Shown: positions 23,514-32,822 of the stretch, in pieces | Numbering within the stretch: position 1 is the stretch's first letter | How the letters are laid out: each line of letters opens with the position of its first letter | Source of the DNA: DTU036 sp964346475 | GTDB lineage: Bacteria; Bacillota; Clostridia; Peptostreptococcales; Acidaminobacteraceae | Direction of reading: 5' to 3' | DNA: 64,000 nucleotides | Assembly (NCBI GenBank): GCA_964346475.1 | Contig: CAYFUM010000005.1 | Span: forward strand, 1-64,000 | Position numbers and translations under genes: made by a program | The notes under the pieces: generated by a model | The model's database searches: none | What the model was told of the DNA's origin: nothing | What the model saw: the letters and a program-made list of their open reading frames with translations, nothing else

Positions 23514-24371
23514 TCAAGCCCTCCTTAAAAAATCTATGATTTCAATAATAGCTCTGGTCAAGGGCCTAAAGGGCTCCTTGGTAGAAATCCATAGGTGTAT
23601 GCCACTATCAAGGCTGAGGTCTCTTCTAAAGCCTCTGAGGATTAGATCGTGATCAGCATCCAGGTTTTCCCTATCCTTCTCCGAATAGACTAGGGCCGTA
23701 TCCTTAAGCTGTTTAAGGATTTCTTCGGTACTAAAGGGTTTTGCCATAGAAATATTTATGAAGTAGTTAAGTCTATCTTCTCTATATTTCTCCCTGTGGG
23801 AGACGGTAAGTCGAAGGGTATCATTATCCAGTATTTTTGATATTTCGTTTATGCTATTTATTTCTTGAGGAGTGTAATCATTATCCTGGAAAAGATCCTT
23901 TATGGGTTCCTGGTCATGATAAACTACACTTACCCTCCTGATTATGAAACGCCTGTCTATGGCATAGAGAATTGGTATAAACATGGCGGTATCGTAGCAA
24001 GGCAGACTGACAAGCTGATGTCTATTGAGAAGCTCCATATTGATAGGTGGAAGAACCAGGGGAATTGTGGGGTCGTTTATAAAGGCACCCGTGGCATCAA
24101 TTATCTTTGCACTGGTTTGTTCAGCCAGGAGGATTTCCTCTAAATAATTTTCTTCAGGAAAAAAAATTATAACCTCTGGGCTTATCTCCATTAGCTTGTC
24201 AAGATCAAACTTTAGAACAGGAATTTCTCTAGTCCCTAATTCAATAAGTGGGCTAAAGTCTGATTTATGAAATAAACTAATATCTAGGTTCTCATCCCTG
24301 TCATGGTCCTTTAAAACGTCCAAGAATACCTGGGCTAGGGAACTTCGAGGACCGACAATCGAAATTTTCAT
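23514..24371 (-). CDS. degenerate aspartate-semialdehyde-dehydrogenase-like protein
   Basis: 285 aa from ATG 24371 (GGAGG upstream); the ATG four codons earlier has no good site. The layout follows ASADH: N-terminal MKISIVGPRSSLAQVFLDVL, IIDATGAFINDPTIPLVLPPIN (usual DNSSAFR-DPDVPLVVPEVN) and LVSLPCYDTAMFIPIL (usual ANPNCST). The nucleotide loop lacks the GxxGxxG glycines (GPRSSLA) and the catalytic NPNC context is altered to LPCYD, so normal dehydrogenase activity is doubtful. It could be a divergent enzyme or a regulatory relative. Single gene, convergent with hpt. Confidence 0.6.
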   Translation of the reverse strand: MKISIVGPRSSLAQVFLDVLKDHDRDENLDISLFHKSDFSPLIELGTREIPVLKFDLDKLMEISPEVIIFFPEENYLEEILLAEQTSAKIIDATGAFINDPTIPLVLPPINMELLNRHQLVSLPCYDTAMFIPILYAIDRRFIIRRVSVVYHDQEPIKDLFQDNDYTPQEINSINEISKILDNDTLRLTVSHREKYREDRLNYFINISMAKPFSTEEILKQLKDTALVYSEKDRENLDADHDLILRGFRRDLSLDSGIHLWISTKEPFRPLTRAIIEIIDFLRRA

Positions 24372-24459
24372 TCTTACCTCCAAGGCTATTATAAGCCAAT
24401 AAAGCTTTTATTTAAAGTTAAATATAAATGATCAATTGTTTCAGGAAAGGTAACTTAGC

Positions 24460-25134
24460 ATGTATGAAGAATTTGCCCTTATTTATGATGCTCTGATGGA
24501 GGAATTTCCCTATGAGGATTATAAAGAGAACCTCCTTGAATTTATAAGTCCAGCGGGCAGGGTTATGGATTTAGGCTGTGGCACTGGTAATTTAACTAAA
24601 TTGTTTTTCGAAAGAGGAGCAGATGTTACAGGAATCGATAATTCTTCCTCTATGCTTAGCTTGGCAAAAAGAAAGTTACCCAGGGTAAATTTTCTTCAAG
24701 CAAAACTAGAAGAAGTAAATTTGGGTAAGTTTGACCAGATTTATGCCTGTGTTGATGTGCTTAATTATCAAATAGAAGATGAGAAGCAAGAAGAGTTTCT
24801 TAAAGCAATAGGGCGGCACCTCAAGGGACACTTCTTTTTTGATATTAGAAATCCTGAGGCTCTACTTAAAGAGGTTGCGGATAAAACTTTCTATTATGAA
24901 GATGAGCTGGGAGACTTGATTTGGATAAATGAAAAAGAAGGCAGGCTGATAGACCAGGATATAATTATCTACTGGAAAGAGGAGGATGTTTATATTAAGA
25001 CAATGGAAAACCATAGACAGCGAATCTGGTATGAAAAGGAAATTGAGGACCTGCTAGTGAAGGTGGGTTTTAGACTAGACAAAAAAAGAGTGACCAAGGA
25101 GAGAATATTTTATCTCTGCAGTTTGACAGATTAA
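24460..25134 (+). CDS. class I SAM-dependent methyltransferase
   Basis: 224 aa with the Rossmann methyltransferase order: motif I GRVMDLGCGTGNLTKLF, acidic VTGIDNSSSMLSLAK (motif II), FDQIYACVDVLNYQ (motif IV) and HFFFDIRNPEA. Substrate unknown; related proteins precede thrS or other genes in several Firmicutes. The promoter for the T-box-thrS unit lies in its last codons. Confidence 0.85.
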   Translation: MYEEFALIYDALMEEFPYEDYKENLLEFISPAGRVMDLGCGTGNLTKLFFERGADVTGIDNSSSMLSLAKRKLPRVNFLQAKLEEVNLGKFDQIYACVDVLNYQIEDEKQEEFLKAIGRHLKGHFFFDIRNPEALLKEVADKTFYYEDELGDLIWINEKEGRLIDQDIIIYWKEEDVYIKTMENHRQRIWYEKEIEDLLVKVGFRLDKKRVTKERIFYLCSLTD

Positions 25135-25152
25135 TTAAGAGGGTAGTATAAT
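25123..25152 (+). promoter_or_regulatory. promoter of the thrS T-box leader
   Basis: TTGACA (25123-25128) and TATAAT (25147-25152) with 18-bp spacing. The -35 box is within the 3' end of the methyltransferase gene. Confidence 0.75.
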
Positions 25153-25156
25153 GTCT

Positions 25157-25371
25157 AAGAGCGAAGACAAGAGACGAGTAACTTGACGGTTAGCTGGTTA
25201 CAGAAAGGGGCAGAGGCTGAGATGCCCTCCAGACCACAGGCGAAAACCACTCTTTAGCACCGGATGAGTAGGATGATGAAATTCCGGCGTAGGACTGCGT
25301 TAAATCAAAGAGATATCGAGAGATAAGATAGGTGGAACCGCGAATACGCCCTAGTTGGGGTGTTTTTTTAT
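25157..25371 (+). promoter_or_regulatory. T-box riboswitch, predicted threonine specificity
   Basis: Leader RNA that senses uncharged tRNA-Thr. The conserved T-box AGGTGGAACCGCG is at 25330-25342. The base of stem I can form from AAGAG (25157-25161) with CTCTT (25250-25254). The 3' side of the internal loop contains GAAAACCACT with a plausible ACC (Thr) specifier at 25246-25248. The terminator hairpin ACGCCC / GGGTGT plus T run (25346-25369) competes with the antiterminator that uses the T-box bases. The downstream gene is thrS, which agrees with the specifier. Confidence 0.92.
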
Positions 25372-25386
25372 TTTTAGGAGGCAAGC

Positions 25387-27312
25387 ATGATAAAGGTAAC
25401 ATTTCCTGATGGTAGTGAAAGAGAATTTGAAAAGGGCGTAGAGCTCTATGAGGTTGCAAGAAGTATATCTGAGAGCCTAGCACGCAACATGCTGGGAGCT
25501 GTAGTAAATGGCGAAACCAGAGGACTCCAAGAAAAGCTTGAGGGGGATAGTCAGGTTAGGTTTGTCGATTTTGATGACCCAGAGGGCCGAAGCATCTTTT
25601 GGCATACCAGTGCCCATATAATGGCCCTGGCTGTACAAAGACTATGGCCTGGAGTTAAGTTTGCTATTGGTCCAGCCATCGATGATGGATTTTATTATGA
25701 CTTTGATACAGAACATCGCTTTACTCCAGAAGATCTAGAAAAAATCGAAGAGGAAATGGCCAGAATTGTCAAGGAGGGCCATGTATTAGAGCGTTTTGTT
25801 ATGGATAGACAGGAAGCCCTGGAAAAATTTGAAAAAGAGGGTGAGGTCTATAAAGTGGATCTGATTGAGAACTTCCCCGAGGACGAAGAGATCTCCTTTT
25901 ATGTACTAGGGGAGTTTATTGACCTATGTAGAGGCCCCCATCTAAGGGATACAAGAAAGGTCAAGGCTCTGAAACTCCTGAGCATAGCCGGCGCCTATTG
26001 GCGAGGTGATGAAAACAATAAGATGCTTCAGAGGATATATGGGACCACCTTTGAAAAGAAAAAGAACCTTGAGGATTATTTAAAAAGACTAGAGGAGGCA
26101 AGAAGAAGAGATCATAGAAAACTAGGTAAAGAGATGAAACTCTTTAGCATCCATCCCGAAGGGCCTGGTTTTCCCTTCTTCCATCCCAAGGGGATGACCC
26201 TTAGAAATATACTTGAAGGCTACTGGAAGGAGGAGCACGACAAGGCTGGTTATGGTGAAATAAAGACACCTATGATTTTAAGTGAATCCCTCTGGCATCA
26301 GTCGGGTCACTGGGACCATTATAAAGAGAATATGTACTTTACTGATATAGATGAGGGCGAATATGCTATAAAGCCTATGAACTGCCCGGGTAGTATTTTG
26401 GTCTTTAAAGAGGATCTTTACAGTTATAGGGATCTTCCCTTGCGCTGGGCTGAACTGGGCCTTGTCCACCGCCATGAGCTAAGTGGCGCCCTCCATGGCC
26501 TTATGAGGGTCAGGGCCTTTACCCAGGATGATGCCCATCTTTTCACCCTTCCTTCACAGATAAAAGATGAACTCAAGGGGGTATTAAAACTATCTGATAA
26601 AATCTATAAGACCTTCGGTTTTGATTATCATGTTGAGCTTTCAACAAGACCAGAAAACTCCATGGGGACAGATGAGCAGTGGGAAAGTGCAACCCAAAGT
26701 CTAAGGGAAGCACTGGGCGAAATGGGAATAGACTATATCCTAAATGAAGGTGATGGAGCCTTTTATGGTCCTAAGATAGACCTCCATTTAAAGGATGCTA
26801 TAGGAAGGACCTGGCAGTGTGGTACCATTCAGCTGGACTTTCAGATGCCAGAGCGCTTTGAACTTAGCTATATTGACGCCGATGGTCAGAAAAAGCAACC
26901 TGTCATGATCCACAGGACAATCCTAGGTAGTGTTGAGAGGTTTTTAGGAAATCTAATAGAGCAGTTTGCTGGAAAATTCCCCCTTTGGATTGCGCCAGAA
27001 CAGATAAGGGTAATACCTGTTACCCACAGGCATAGCGATTTTGCAAAAGAGGTGGAAGAGAAGTTATTGCAAGAGGGCTTCAGGGTCAGCCTGGATGAAA
27101 GAAGCGAAAAGGTTGGCTATAAAATCAGAGGGGCTCAGGTGGAAAAGGTTCCCTATATGCTGGTGATTGGTGATAAGGAAATTGAAAGTGGTTTATTTAC
27201 TGTCAGGCATTTTATCGACGGGGTGCTTGAAGATATGGTCTTTGAAGACTTTGTAGAAAAGCTTAAAGAGGAAATAGCTAGTAAGAAATACTATCTGGAA
27301 AAAATAGACTAG
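25387..27312 (+). CDS. thrS: threonyl-tRNA synthetase
   Basis: 641 aa. Domain order: TGS (1-60), editing domain with HTSAHIMA and FIDLCRGPHLRDT, class II catalytic core with KPMNCPGSILVF, RWAELGLVHRHE and DGAFYGPKIDLHL, and the C-terminal anticodon-binding domain (about 535-641). It attaches threonine to tRNA-Thr and clears serine errors. Expression is expected to be controlled by the T-box upstream. GGAGG precedes the ATG. Confidence 0.97.
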   Translation: MIKVTFPDGSEREFEKGVELYEVARSISESLARNMLGAVVNGETRGLQEKLEGDSQVRFVDFDDPEGRSIFWHTSAHIMALAVQRLWPGVKFAIGPAIDDGFYYDFDTEHRFTPEDLEKIEEEMARIVKEGHVLERFVMDRQEALEKFEKEGEVYKVDLIENFPEDEEISFYVLGEFIDLCRGPHLRDTRKVKALKLLSIAGAYWRGDENNKMLQRIYGTTFEKKKNLEDYLKRLEEARRRDHRKLGKEMKLFSIHPEGPGFPFFHPKGMTLRNILEGYWKEEHDKAGYGEIKTPMILSESLWHQSGHWDHYKENMYFTDIDEGEYAIKPMNCPGSILVFKEDLYSYRDLPLRWAELGLVHRHELSGALHGLMRVRAFTQDDAHLFTLPSQIKDELKGVLKLSDKIYKTFGFDYHVELSTRPENSMGTDEQWESATQSLREALGEMGIDYILNEGDGAFYGPKIDLHLKDAIGRTWQCGTIQLDFQMPERFELSYIDADGQKKQPVMIHRTILGSVERFLGNLIEQFAGKFPLWIAPEQIRVIPVTHRHSDFAKEVEEKLLQEGFRVSLDERSEKVGYKIRGAQVEKVPYMLVIGDKEIESGLFTVRHFIDGVLEDMVFEDFVEKLKEEIASKKYYLEKID

Positions 27313-27388
27313 TTCTTGCTGGATTTCTTTCTAGTAGCTTTGGCCTTAGGTGGGGGGACTTGTATTTTGCTTAAATCAGTGATTTTGC

Positions 27389-27418
27389 TTGACAAGGCTG
27401 GTGCATTACTGGTATTAT
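27389..27418 (+). promoter_or_regulatory. promoter of infC-rpmI-rplT
   Basis: TTGACA (27389-27394) and TATTAT (27413-27418) with 18-bp spacing, just upstream of the leader RNA. Confidence 0.75.
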
Positions 27419-27424
27419 GGCAAA

Positions 27425-27530
27425 GGTAAAGAAAGTAGAAAGTCCGTTTCTCACCTTACGGCCAAAGTCGTGGGTTAATATGGTAGTCATAGTGCGGACT
27501 TTTTCGTTCGCACTTTTATTTTTTTACAGG
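27425..27530 (+). promoter_or_regulatory. ribosomal protein L20 leader (attenuator)
   Basis: Two exclusive structures are visible. AAAGTCCG (27439-27446) can pair with CGGACTTT (27495-27502), or AGTGCG (27491-27496) pairs with CGCACT (27509-27514) to form a terminator followed by a T-rich run (27514-27525). This position and logic match the Firmicute L20 leader, in which free L20 stabilises one form and shuts off infC-rpmI-rplT. Confidence 0.8.
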
Positions 27531-27541
27531 AGGTGACCGTT

Positions 27542-28051
27542 ATTAAGAAAACAGAAATCAATGAGGAAATCAGAGATGCCGAGGTTAGGCTAATTGGTGA
27601 AGATGGTCAGCAGTTGGGAATCTATTCAGCAAAAGAAGCCCAGGCCATGGCAAACGAGGCTAAATTAGACCTTGTGAAGATTGCGCCACAAGCTAAGCCA
27701 CCGGTGTGTAAACTTATGGACTACGGGAAGTTTAGATATGAACAGGCTAAGCTTGAAAAAGAAGCGAGAAAAAAGCAAAAAACAATCCAGGTAAAAGAGA
27801 TTCGCCTCGGGATGAATATCGAGGAAAATGACTTAAAAACCAAAGCTCGCCATGCCATAAAGTTTCTAGAAGCTGGAGATAGGCTGAAGGTTTCCCTGCG
27901 TTTTCGTGGTCGCCAAATGATGCATAAAGAACAGGGAATGGAAGTCATGGAGCGTTTTACCGAAATTATTAAGGACTGTGGTGAACTTGACAAGAAGCCT
28001 AATTATGAGGGCAGGTCTCTAGTGGCCTTTTATTCACCGGTCAAGAAATAA
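27542..28051 (+). CDS. infC: translation initiation factor IF-3 (AUU start)
   Basis: 169 aa; binds the 30S subunit and checks the start codon. The likely start is ATT at 27542: AGGAGG at 27528-27533 sits 8 nt upstream, and IKKTEINEEIRDAEVRLI then aligns with the family N-terminus. A GTG at 27533 overlaps the ribosome binding site and is unlikely. AUU starts let IF-3 repress its own translation in many bacteria. Blocks PPVCKLMDYGKFRYE and LKVSLRFRGRQM are typical. First gene of infC-rpmI-rplT. Confidence 0.95.
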   Translation: MKKTEINEEIRDAEVRLIGEDGQQLGIYSAKEAQAMANEAKLDLVKIAPQAKPPVCKLMDYGKFRYEQAKLEKEARKKQKTIQVKEIRLGMNIEENDLKTKARHAIKFLEAGDRLKVSLRFRGRQMMHKEQGMEVMERFTEIIKDCGELDKKPNYEGRSLVAFYSPVKK

Positions 28052-28061
28052 GGAGAAGAAT

Positions 28062-28256
28062 ATGCCAAAGATGAAAACGCGTAGCAGCATTGCTAAACGC
28101 TTTAAAAAGACAGCATCCGGGGGACTTAAACGCAATCGTCAGCACACCCGGCACAAACTTGGCAAGATGGATGCCAATAGGAAAAGAAGACTAAGAAAAG
28201 CCAAGATGGTGAGTGACGGTGATCACAAACGCCTTATTGACGGCATTCCTTACTAG
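28062..28256 (+). CDS. rpmI: 50S ribosomal protein L35
   Basis: 64 aa, very basic: MPKMKTRSSIAKRFKKT start and the RRLRKAKMVSDGDHKRL end are diagnostic of L35. AAGGAGAAG precedes the ATG. Second gene of the IF-3 operon. Confidence 0.97.
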   Translation: MPKMKTRSSIAKRFKKTASGGLKRNRQHTRHKLGKMDANRKRRLRKAKMVSDGDHKRLIDGIPY

Positions 28257-28265
28257 GGGGTAGAA

Positions 28266-28610
28266 ATGGCAAGAATTAAAGGCGCTGTGAACGCCAAGAA
28301 AAAACATAAAAAAGTAATGAAACTGTCCAAGGGATTTTATGGACAAAAAAGCAAGGTGTTTAAGGCTGCAAATCCCGCAGTTATGCGATCTATGCGTTCC
28401 CAATTTGTGGGTAGAAAGCATAGACGTCGTGATTTTAGAAAGCTCTGGATTACCCGTATAAATGCTGCTACTAGACAAAATGGAATGAGCTATAGCAAAT
28501 TTATGCACCAGTTAAAACTTTCTGGTATTGAAATCAATAGAAAAATGTTAGCAGAAATGGCAGTCAATGATGCCGCTTCCTTTGCTGCACTGGTTGAATC
28601 AGTTAAATAA
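28266..28610 (+). CDS. rplT: 50S ribosomal protein L20
   Basis: 114 aa, basic; [29 protein letters not shown], and [18 protein letters not shown] are standard L20 blocks. It is the presumed effector of the leader upstream of infC. The lipoprotein gene follows after 15 bp with its own ribosome binding site. Confidence 0.97.
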   Translation: MARIKGAVNAKKKHKKVMKLSKGFYGQKSKVFKAANPAVMRSMRSQFVGRKHRRRDFRKLWITRINAATRQNGMSYSKFMHQLKLSGIEINRKMLAEMAVNDAASFAALVESVK

Positions 28611-28625
28611 TTATCAGGAGGAGAG

Positions 28626-29783
28626 ATGGAGTTTGTTAGAAGAAAATTAATTGTTTTATTTCTTATTCTTCTACTACTAAGCTCATGTTCCAAGAAGGAT
28701 ATCTCTTCCAAGGAAGAAAATGAGTTGCCCGCAGAAGAAACATCTACGGGCATTTCCTTTTCTAAGGATGAGGATCTTGAGCTTGTTAGCAGTGAAGGCA
28801 AGGTATATATCCTGGGAGATAGGGTGAGAGAACTGGATTTTGATGGTGGAAAATTAATTGACACTGAGTATAAATCACCAATCTATCAGGGAGTTAACCA
28901 CTACTATAGTTTTAGTGAGGGAGTTCTCTCTATTCAAGAAGCAGGAAGTGAAAAAGTAGTCGATGAGAACATTGTTGATCTGGAAACCTACGAAGACAAG
29001 CTTATTTATTCAAATTCAAAGGGAGTTTTTATTTTAGATTATGCTAGGAAGATCCCTCAGCTAATAAGAGAGAATATTCAAGGAGAGACGCCCTATAGTC
29101 TAGAGGACTTTAGCCTAATGGATGGAGGCAAATACGTCCTTTTTTATGACCATGAGGACAATGTGACTGAGATATATCTCAGCGAAACCTTGGAGCATGT
29201 CCTGGATTTTGATGGAAGGGTTAGTTCGACTTCCTGGAATAGTGATTCCTTTTTGTTTGAAGACCAGGAAAACCTCAACCGTATAGGATATTATCAGATC
29301 AGCAGTGAAGAAGTTAGTAAATTTAGTCTAACAACCAAGGATGAAAGAGTCCTTGCTAGCCCTAGCTTTGATAAGCAGGGCATGGTACGCTTTATTAGTG
29401 ACAAGGAGGGGATTTTTTCTCTAAACAAACTGGATCCTCAGACTCAAATGGTTCGCAAAATCAATATGATGAAGACTGAAGATTTATTGCAAGAAAGCCT
29501 GATTGATGGAGTCTATGTTTTTCAGTTCAAGAATTATTTTTATTATTCCTATGATGATAATGACTATCATTTCTATGCTCTTGAATCCGATTCTTTGAAT
29601 TTTAGCGATGAGCTAATCTATGTGAGCAAGGGCCAGGATTTAAAGGTGGTAAAAAAGGATAATTATAAGACTTATTCCTTAAAGGGAAAGCCTGTGGAAA
29701 GTCTGGCTACCGGCAGTGAATTCTATTATACTTATGTAGAAGCTGATAAAAAGATTCTCGATAGAATTAAAATAGACTTTTAA
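28626..29783 (+). CDS. lipoprotein of unknown function
   Basis: 385 aa. The signal peptide ends in lipobox LLSSC with C21 as the modified cysteine, followed by a charged linker. The remainder is rich in short alternating strands with repeated D-G and Y-S-x-x-x-G-V-F-I-L-D patterns (for example LIYSNSKGVFILDY), suggesting a beta-propeller-like surface protein. I do not recognise a named family. It sits 9 bp before comEC, in the same direction, possibly coexpressed. Confidence 0.7.
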   Translation: MEFVRRKLIVLFLILLLLSSCSKKDISSKEENELPAEETSTGISFSKDEDLELVSSEGKVYILGDRVRELDFDGGKLIDTEYKSPIYQGVNHYYSFSEGVLSIQEAGSEKVVDENIVDLETYEDKLIYSNSKGVFILDYARKIPQLIRENIQGETPYSLEDFSLMDGGKYVLFYDHEDNVTEIYLSETLEHVLDFDGRVSSTSWNSDSFLFEDQENLNRIGYYQISSEEVSKFSLTTKDERVLASPSFDKQGMVRFISDKEGIFSLNKLDPQTQMVRKINMMKTEDLLQESLIDGVYVFQFKNYFYYSYDDNDYHFYALESDSLNFSDELIYVSKGQDLKVVKKDNYKTYSLKGKPVESLATGSEFYYTYVEADKKILDRIKIDF

Positions 29784-29792
29784 GGAGGCGTT

Positions 29793-31775
29793 ATGAGAAG
29801 ACCTTGGTTTTTCTGGGGTCTTGTCATGTACCTTACTTGTTTTGCGAAAACCTTAGGGATGGAGCTGGTCTTCATCCCTCTTTTAGTACTGTTTTTTATT
29901 ATAAATCCCAGGAAAGGGATATTCCTAATTGTCTTTGGCCTAATCCTGCTTAGGCTTTACCTGGTACCCGGCCCAGTTGAGAAGGTTCAGGGTCAGTGTA
30001 GTCTTCGAAATTTTTCCCTTCTAGGTCAGGAGAAAGTAGTGAGTGTTGGGGCTAAAAGATATCTCTTAACGGGCCCGGATCTTCCTGAAGGGTTATATCA
30101 AGCCTCCTTTGATATTGAGGGTTTTTCTAAGAAAAGAGGTCCCAGTGGATTTTGTGAGGAAGATTATTATAAGTCATTGGGGATAGGGGCCAGAGCCCTT
30201 AATTGGCAGGGGGATTTAATTGAGGAAAAGCAATTTCTCTTAAGTAGAATAAGAGAAAGGCTCTATAATAAGAGCAGTATTTTTGGTCCCTATCAGGGCC
30301 TGGTATACAGTCTGAGTTTTGGCCTAAAAGAAGGACTGAGCTGGGAAGAAAAAGAGCTTTTTTCAAGCCTAGGTCTAATGCATCTTTTTGTCGTCAGTGG
30401 CCTTCATCTTGGTATCTATTTTAGGGGTATAGTAGGGTTGATAGGATTTTTGAGATTACCAAGAATACTGGGAGAACTTCTAGGTCTTCTGCTAGTTTTT
30501 TTCTTTAGTTTCTTGAGTGATTTTCACGTCAGTACCTTAAGGAGCCTGATAATACTCATTCTAGGCATAGTTTCCTTCCACTCTAAAAAGAAAATGGACC
30601 CAATAGAGGCTCTGGGTTTTAGTGTTTTCCTACTTCTCTTATTTAGACCTAGCTTTGCTACGAGTTTTTCCTTTATACTGGGTACTTTAAGCTATGGTAT
30701 TATTAGAATATCAAGGGATAGAAAGCTTGTTAAGATGTATCTCTTGATGCTTCCCCTTCAGCTAATTTTTGTTTCTGAAATAAAATTAGTCTATTATCTG
30801 GCCAACGGAATCCTAGCCAGCCTTATGGGATACATTCTTCCTCTTTTAATGATATCCTATATAAATGGTTTCCTGGCAAGCTTTTCTATCTATCTTTTCA
30901 CAGCTATTATGAAGATCTTAGACTGGTTAAAGGAACTTCCCTGGGCCTGGCAGATGGTACCTGGGGGCTGGTTTTTCCTGATCCTATTTTATTTATTCCT
31001 CCTGGGACTTGTGCTTTCTAGAGAGAAAAAGGATGTCTATAATTTTTTTAAGGATTGGAGGGTTTTAGCCCTATTTCTTATAATATTCCTAGTGATCTAT
31101 TGCTGGGAAAGTGATTATAGGAGGCAGGGGGTGCATTTTTTAGATGTGGGCCAGGGCGATAGCTCATTAATCCTAACCTATGATGGAAAAACCATACTCA
31201 TTGATACTGGTAGAGGCAGGGCTATTCATCAGCATTTGCAAGCCCTGGGGATTAACTATGTCGATTTGGTGTTTATAAGTCATTTTGATGAAGACCATAG
31301 TAAGGAAGTAGAAAACATTAATTATGGTCTACTATACTACCCAAAGGGTAGCTCCTATCCTGCTGGCCTTCCACTGGAAAAAGGTGATATAATAAACTAC
31401 CATGGGGTGAGGCTTGAAGTTTATTCACCAGAGGAGCTTTTCTTTGACAGCAACGAAGACTCCATGGTTTTACTAGTTGAATATATGGGGAGAAAACTAC
31501 TATTTACTGGGGATGTTGGGAAGGATGCTATAAAGGGTCTACCTAAGACTAGGGTGGATTTTCTTCACTATCCCCATCATGGTAGTAGGCTATCACTGGA
31601 CCGAAAGTACTATGAAGCCATAGACCCTCTTATGGTAGTTTTTAGTTATGGAAAAAATAGGTATGGACACCCACATAGAGAGGTAATTGATTTTTTCGAA
31701 GGAAGGTTTGACTACTTCGAAACAGGAAAATCTGGAAGTCTTCATCTGAAAAAACAGGGTTATAGGGTTTATTAG
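29793..31775 (+). CDS. comEC: ComEC/Rec2 DNA-uptake channel
   Basis: 660 aa. Several N-terminal membrane helices, then the competence-domain block GLMHLFVVSGLHLGIYF, more helices, and a C-terminal metallo-beta-lactamase-like domain (from about residue 447) with VHFLDVGQGDSSLIL, ILIDTGRG, SHFDEDHSKEV and LHYPHHGS. The protein transports single-stranded DNA across the membrane during transformation; the nuclease-like domain may degrade the other strand. ComEA and the other uptake genes are not in this window. Next to holA as in many Firmicutes. Confidence 0.93.
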   Translation: MRRPWFFWGLVMYLTCFAKTLGMELVFIPLLVLFFIINPRKGIFLIVFGLILLRLYLVPGPVEKVQGQCSLRNFSLLGQEKVVSVGAKRYLLTGPDLPEGLYQASFDIEGFSKKRGPSGFCEEDYYKSLGIGARALNWQGDLIEEKQFLLSRIRERLYNKSSIFGPYQGLVYSLSFGLKEGLSWEEKELFSSLGLMHLFVVSGLHLGIYFRGIVGLIGFLRLPRILGELLGLLLVFFFSFLSDFHVSTLRSLIILILGIVSFHSKKKMDPIEALGFSVFLLLLFRPSFATSFSFILGTLSYGIIRISRDRKLVKMYLLMLPLQLIFVSEIKLVYYLANGILASLMGYILPLLMISYINGFLASFSIYLFTAIMKILDWLKELPWAWQMVPGGWFFLILFYLFLLGLVLSREKKDVYNFFKDWRVLALFLIIFLVIYCWESDYRRQGVHFLDVGQGDSSLILTYDGKTILIDTGRGRAIHQHLQALGINYVDLVFISHFDEDHSKEVENINYGLLYYPKGSSYPAGLPLEKGDIINYHGVRLEVYSPEELFFDSNEDSMVLLVEYMGRKLLFTGDVGKDAIKGLPKTRVDFLHYPHHGSRLSLDRKYYEAIDPLMVVFSYGKNRYGHPHREVIDFFEGRFDYFETGKSGSLHLKKQGYRVY

Positions 31776-31796
31776 ATCACTTTTATAGGAGCGGGA

Positions 31797-32792
31797 ATGG
31801 ATTATTCGCAGGCTTTAGAGATTTTAAAGGGAGATAGCTTTCCTTCGGCCGTTATTATCCAGGGAGAAGAAAAATATTTAGTGGCCGATTTAATTCAAAA
31901 AATTATAGCTAGATACATTGAACCGGGTATGGAAGAGGTGGATGTCAGCTTTTTTTCTGGAGAAAATCTTGAGGAGAGGGATTTGTTTTATTCTCTCAGT
32001 AGTCCCTCTTTTTTCTCGGAAAAAAGAATAGCTGTTATTAGAGATGCACAGAAATTTGCCTTTAGCCAGGATAATATCAAGCAGCTTAAGAGTTTGGAGG
32101 AGGGTCTAGTAGTAGTTTTTCTTCCTTCGGCCAAGGATGGGTCCTACAGAAGGCTTACAAGAAGTTTTAATCTTATTGATTGTAGGAAGATCAGTAGAAG
32201 CCGAATGCATTCCTGGATAAACAAAGAGATGAGAAATAAGAAAAAAAGAATAACACCGGAGGCAACTTCCTACCTTATTGACCAGAGCAAGTACTTTGAG
32301 TACAAGTCCCAGGTTACCCTTTATTATTTAAAGAGCGAACTAGATAAACTGGCTTCTCTAGAGGCAGACGAAATAAACTTAGCCTGGGTGGAGTCTCTTA
32401 TGCAGGCGTCTCCAGAGACCAACGTCTTTTTAATGATTGAGCATTTATCCAAAAGGAATCGCAGTCAGGTTTTTAGGCTTTATAGTGATTACCTAGCTTC
32501 GGGTGCCAGCCTCTTCGCCCTTGTACCCCTTATGGTTAGAAATTATTATCAGCTCCTTAGCGTCAAGGTTCTTCAGGAGAGGGGCATTCCTCTGCAGGCT
32601 TGGAATAAAAACCTAGGTATAGGCAGCGATTATGTTAAAAAAAAGCTGGCTGGTATAGCCAGCCAATATAGTAGAAAAGAGCTTCTAAAGGCTCTAGATT
32701 TGTGTCTAGAAAAAGAGGCTCTCTATAAGTCTCAAAGCCTAGATATTGAGAGCTTAATTCAGAACCTTATACTGGACCTTTTGCATATATAA
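31797..32792 (+). CDS. holA: DNA polymerase III subunit delta
   Basis: 331 aa clamp-loader subunit. VIIQGEEKYLVADLIQKII at the N-terminus and the C-terminal ALDLCLEKEALYKSQSLD follow the delta family, and position between comEC and rpsT is the conserved Firmicute order. No Walker motif, as expected for delta. A bidirectional terminator separates it from convergent rpsT. Confidence 0.9.
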   Translation: MDYSQALEILKGDSFPSAVIIQGEEKYLVADLIQKIIARYIEPGMEEVDVSFFSGENLEERDLFYSLSSPSFFSEKRIAVIRDAQKFAFSQDNIKQLKSLEEGLVVVFLPSAKDGSYRRLTRSFNLIDCRKISRSRMHSWINKEMRNKKKRITPEATSYLIDQSKYFEYKSQVTLYYLKSELDKLASLEADEINLAWVESLMQASPETNVFLMIEHLSKRNRSQVFRLYSDYLASGASLFALVPLMVRNYYQLLSVKVLQERGIPLQAWNKNLGIGSDYVKKKLAGIASQYSRKELLKALDLCLEKEALYKSQSLDIESLIQNLILDLLHI

Positions 32793-32796
32793 CAAA

Positions 32797-32822
32797 AAAA
32801 TGGCAAGAGCCATTTTATTGTG
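32797..32822. terminator. bidirectional terminator between holA and rpsT
   Basis: AAAATGGC (32797-32804), loop AAGA, GCCATTTT (32809-32816). On the minus strand it is followed by seven T residues, so it ends rpsT well; on the plus strand a shorter T run serves holA. It includes the rpsT stop codon. Confidence 0.85.

Noticed and set aside
23505..23522. AGGGCT/AGCCCT hairpin between hpt and the ASADH-like gene
   Set aside because: No T run in either direction, so I do not call it a terminator.
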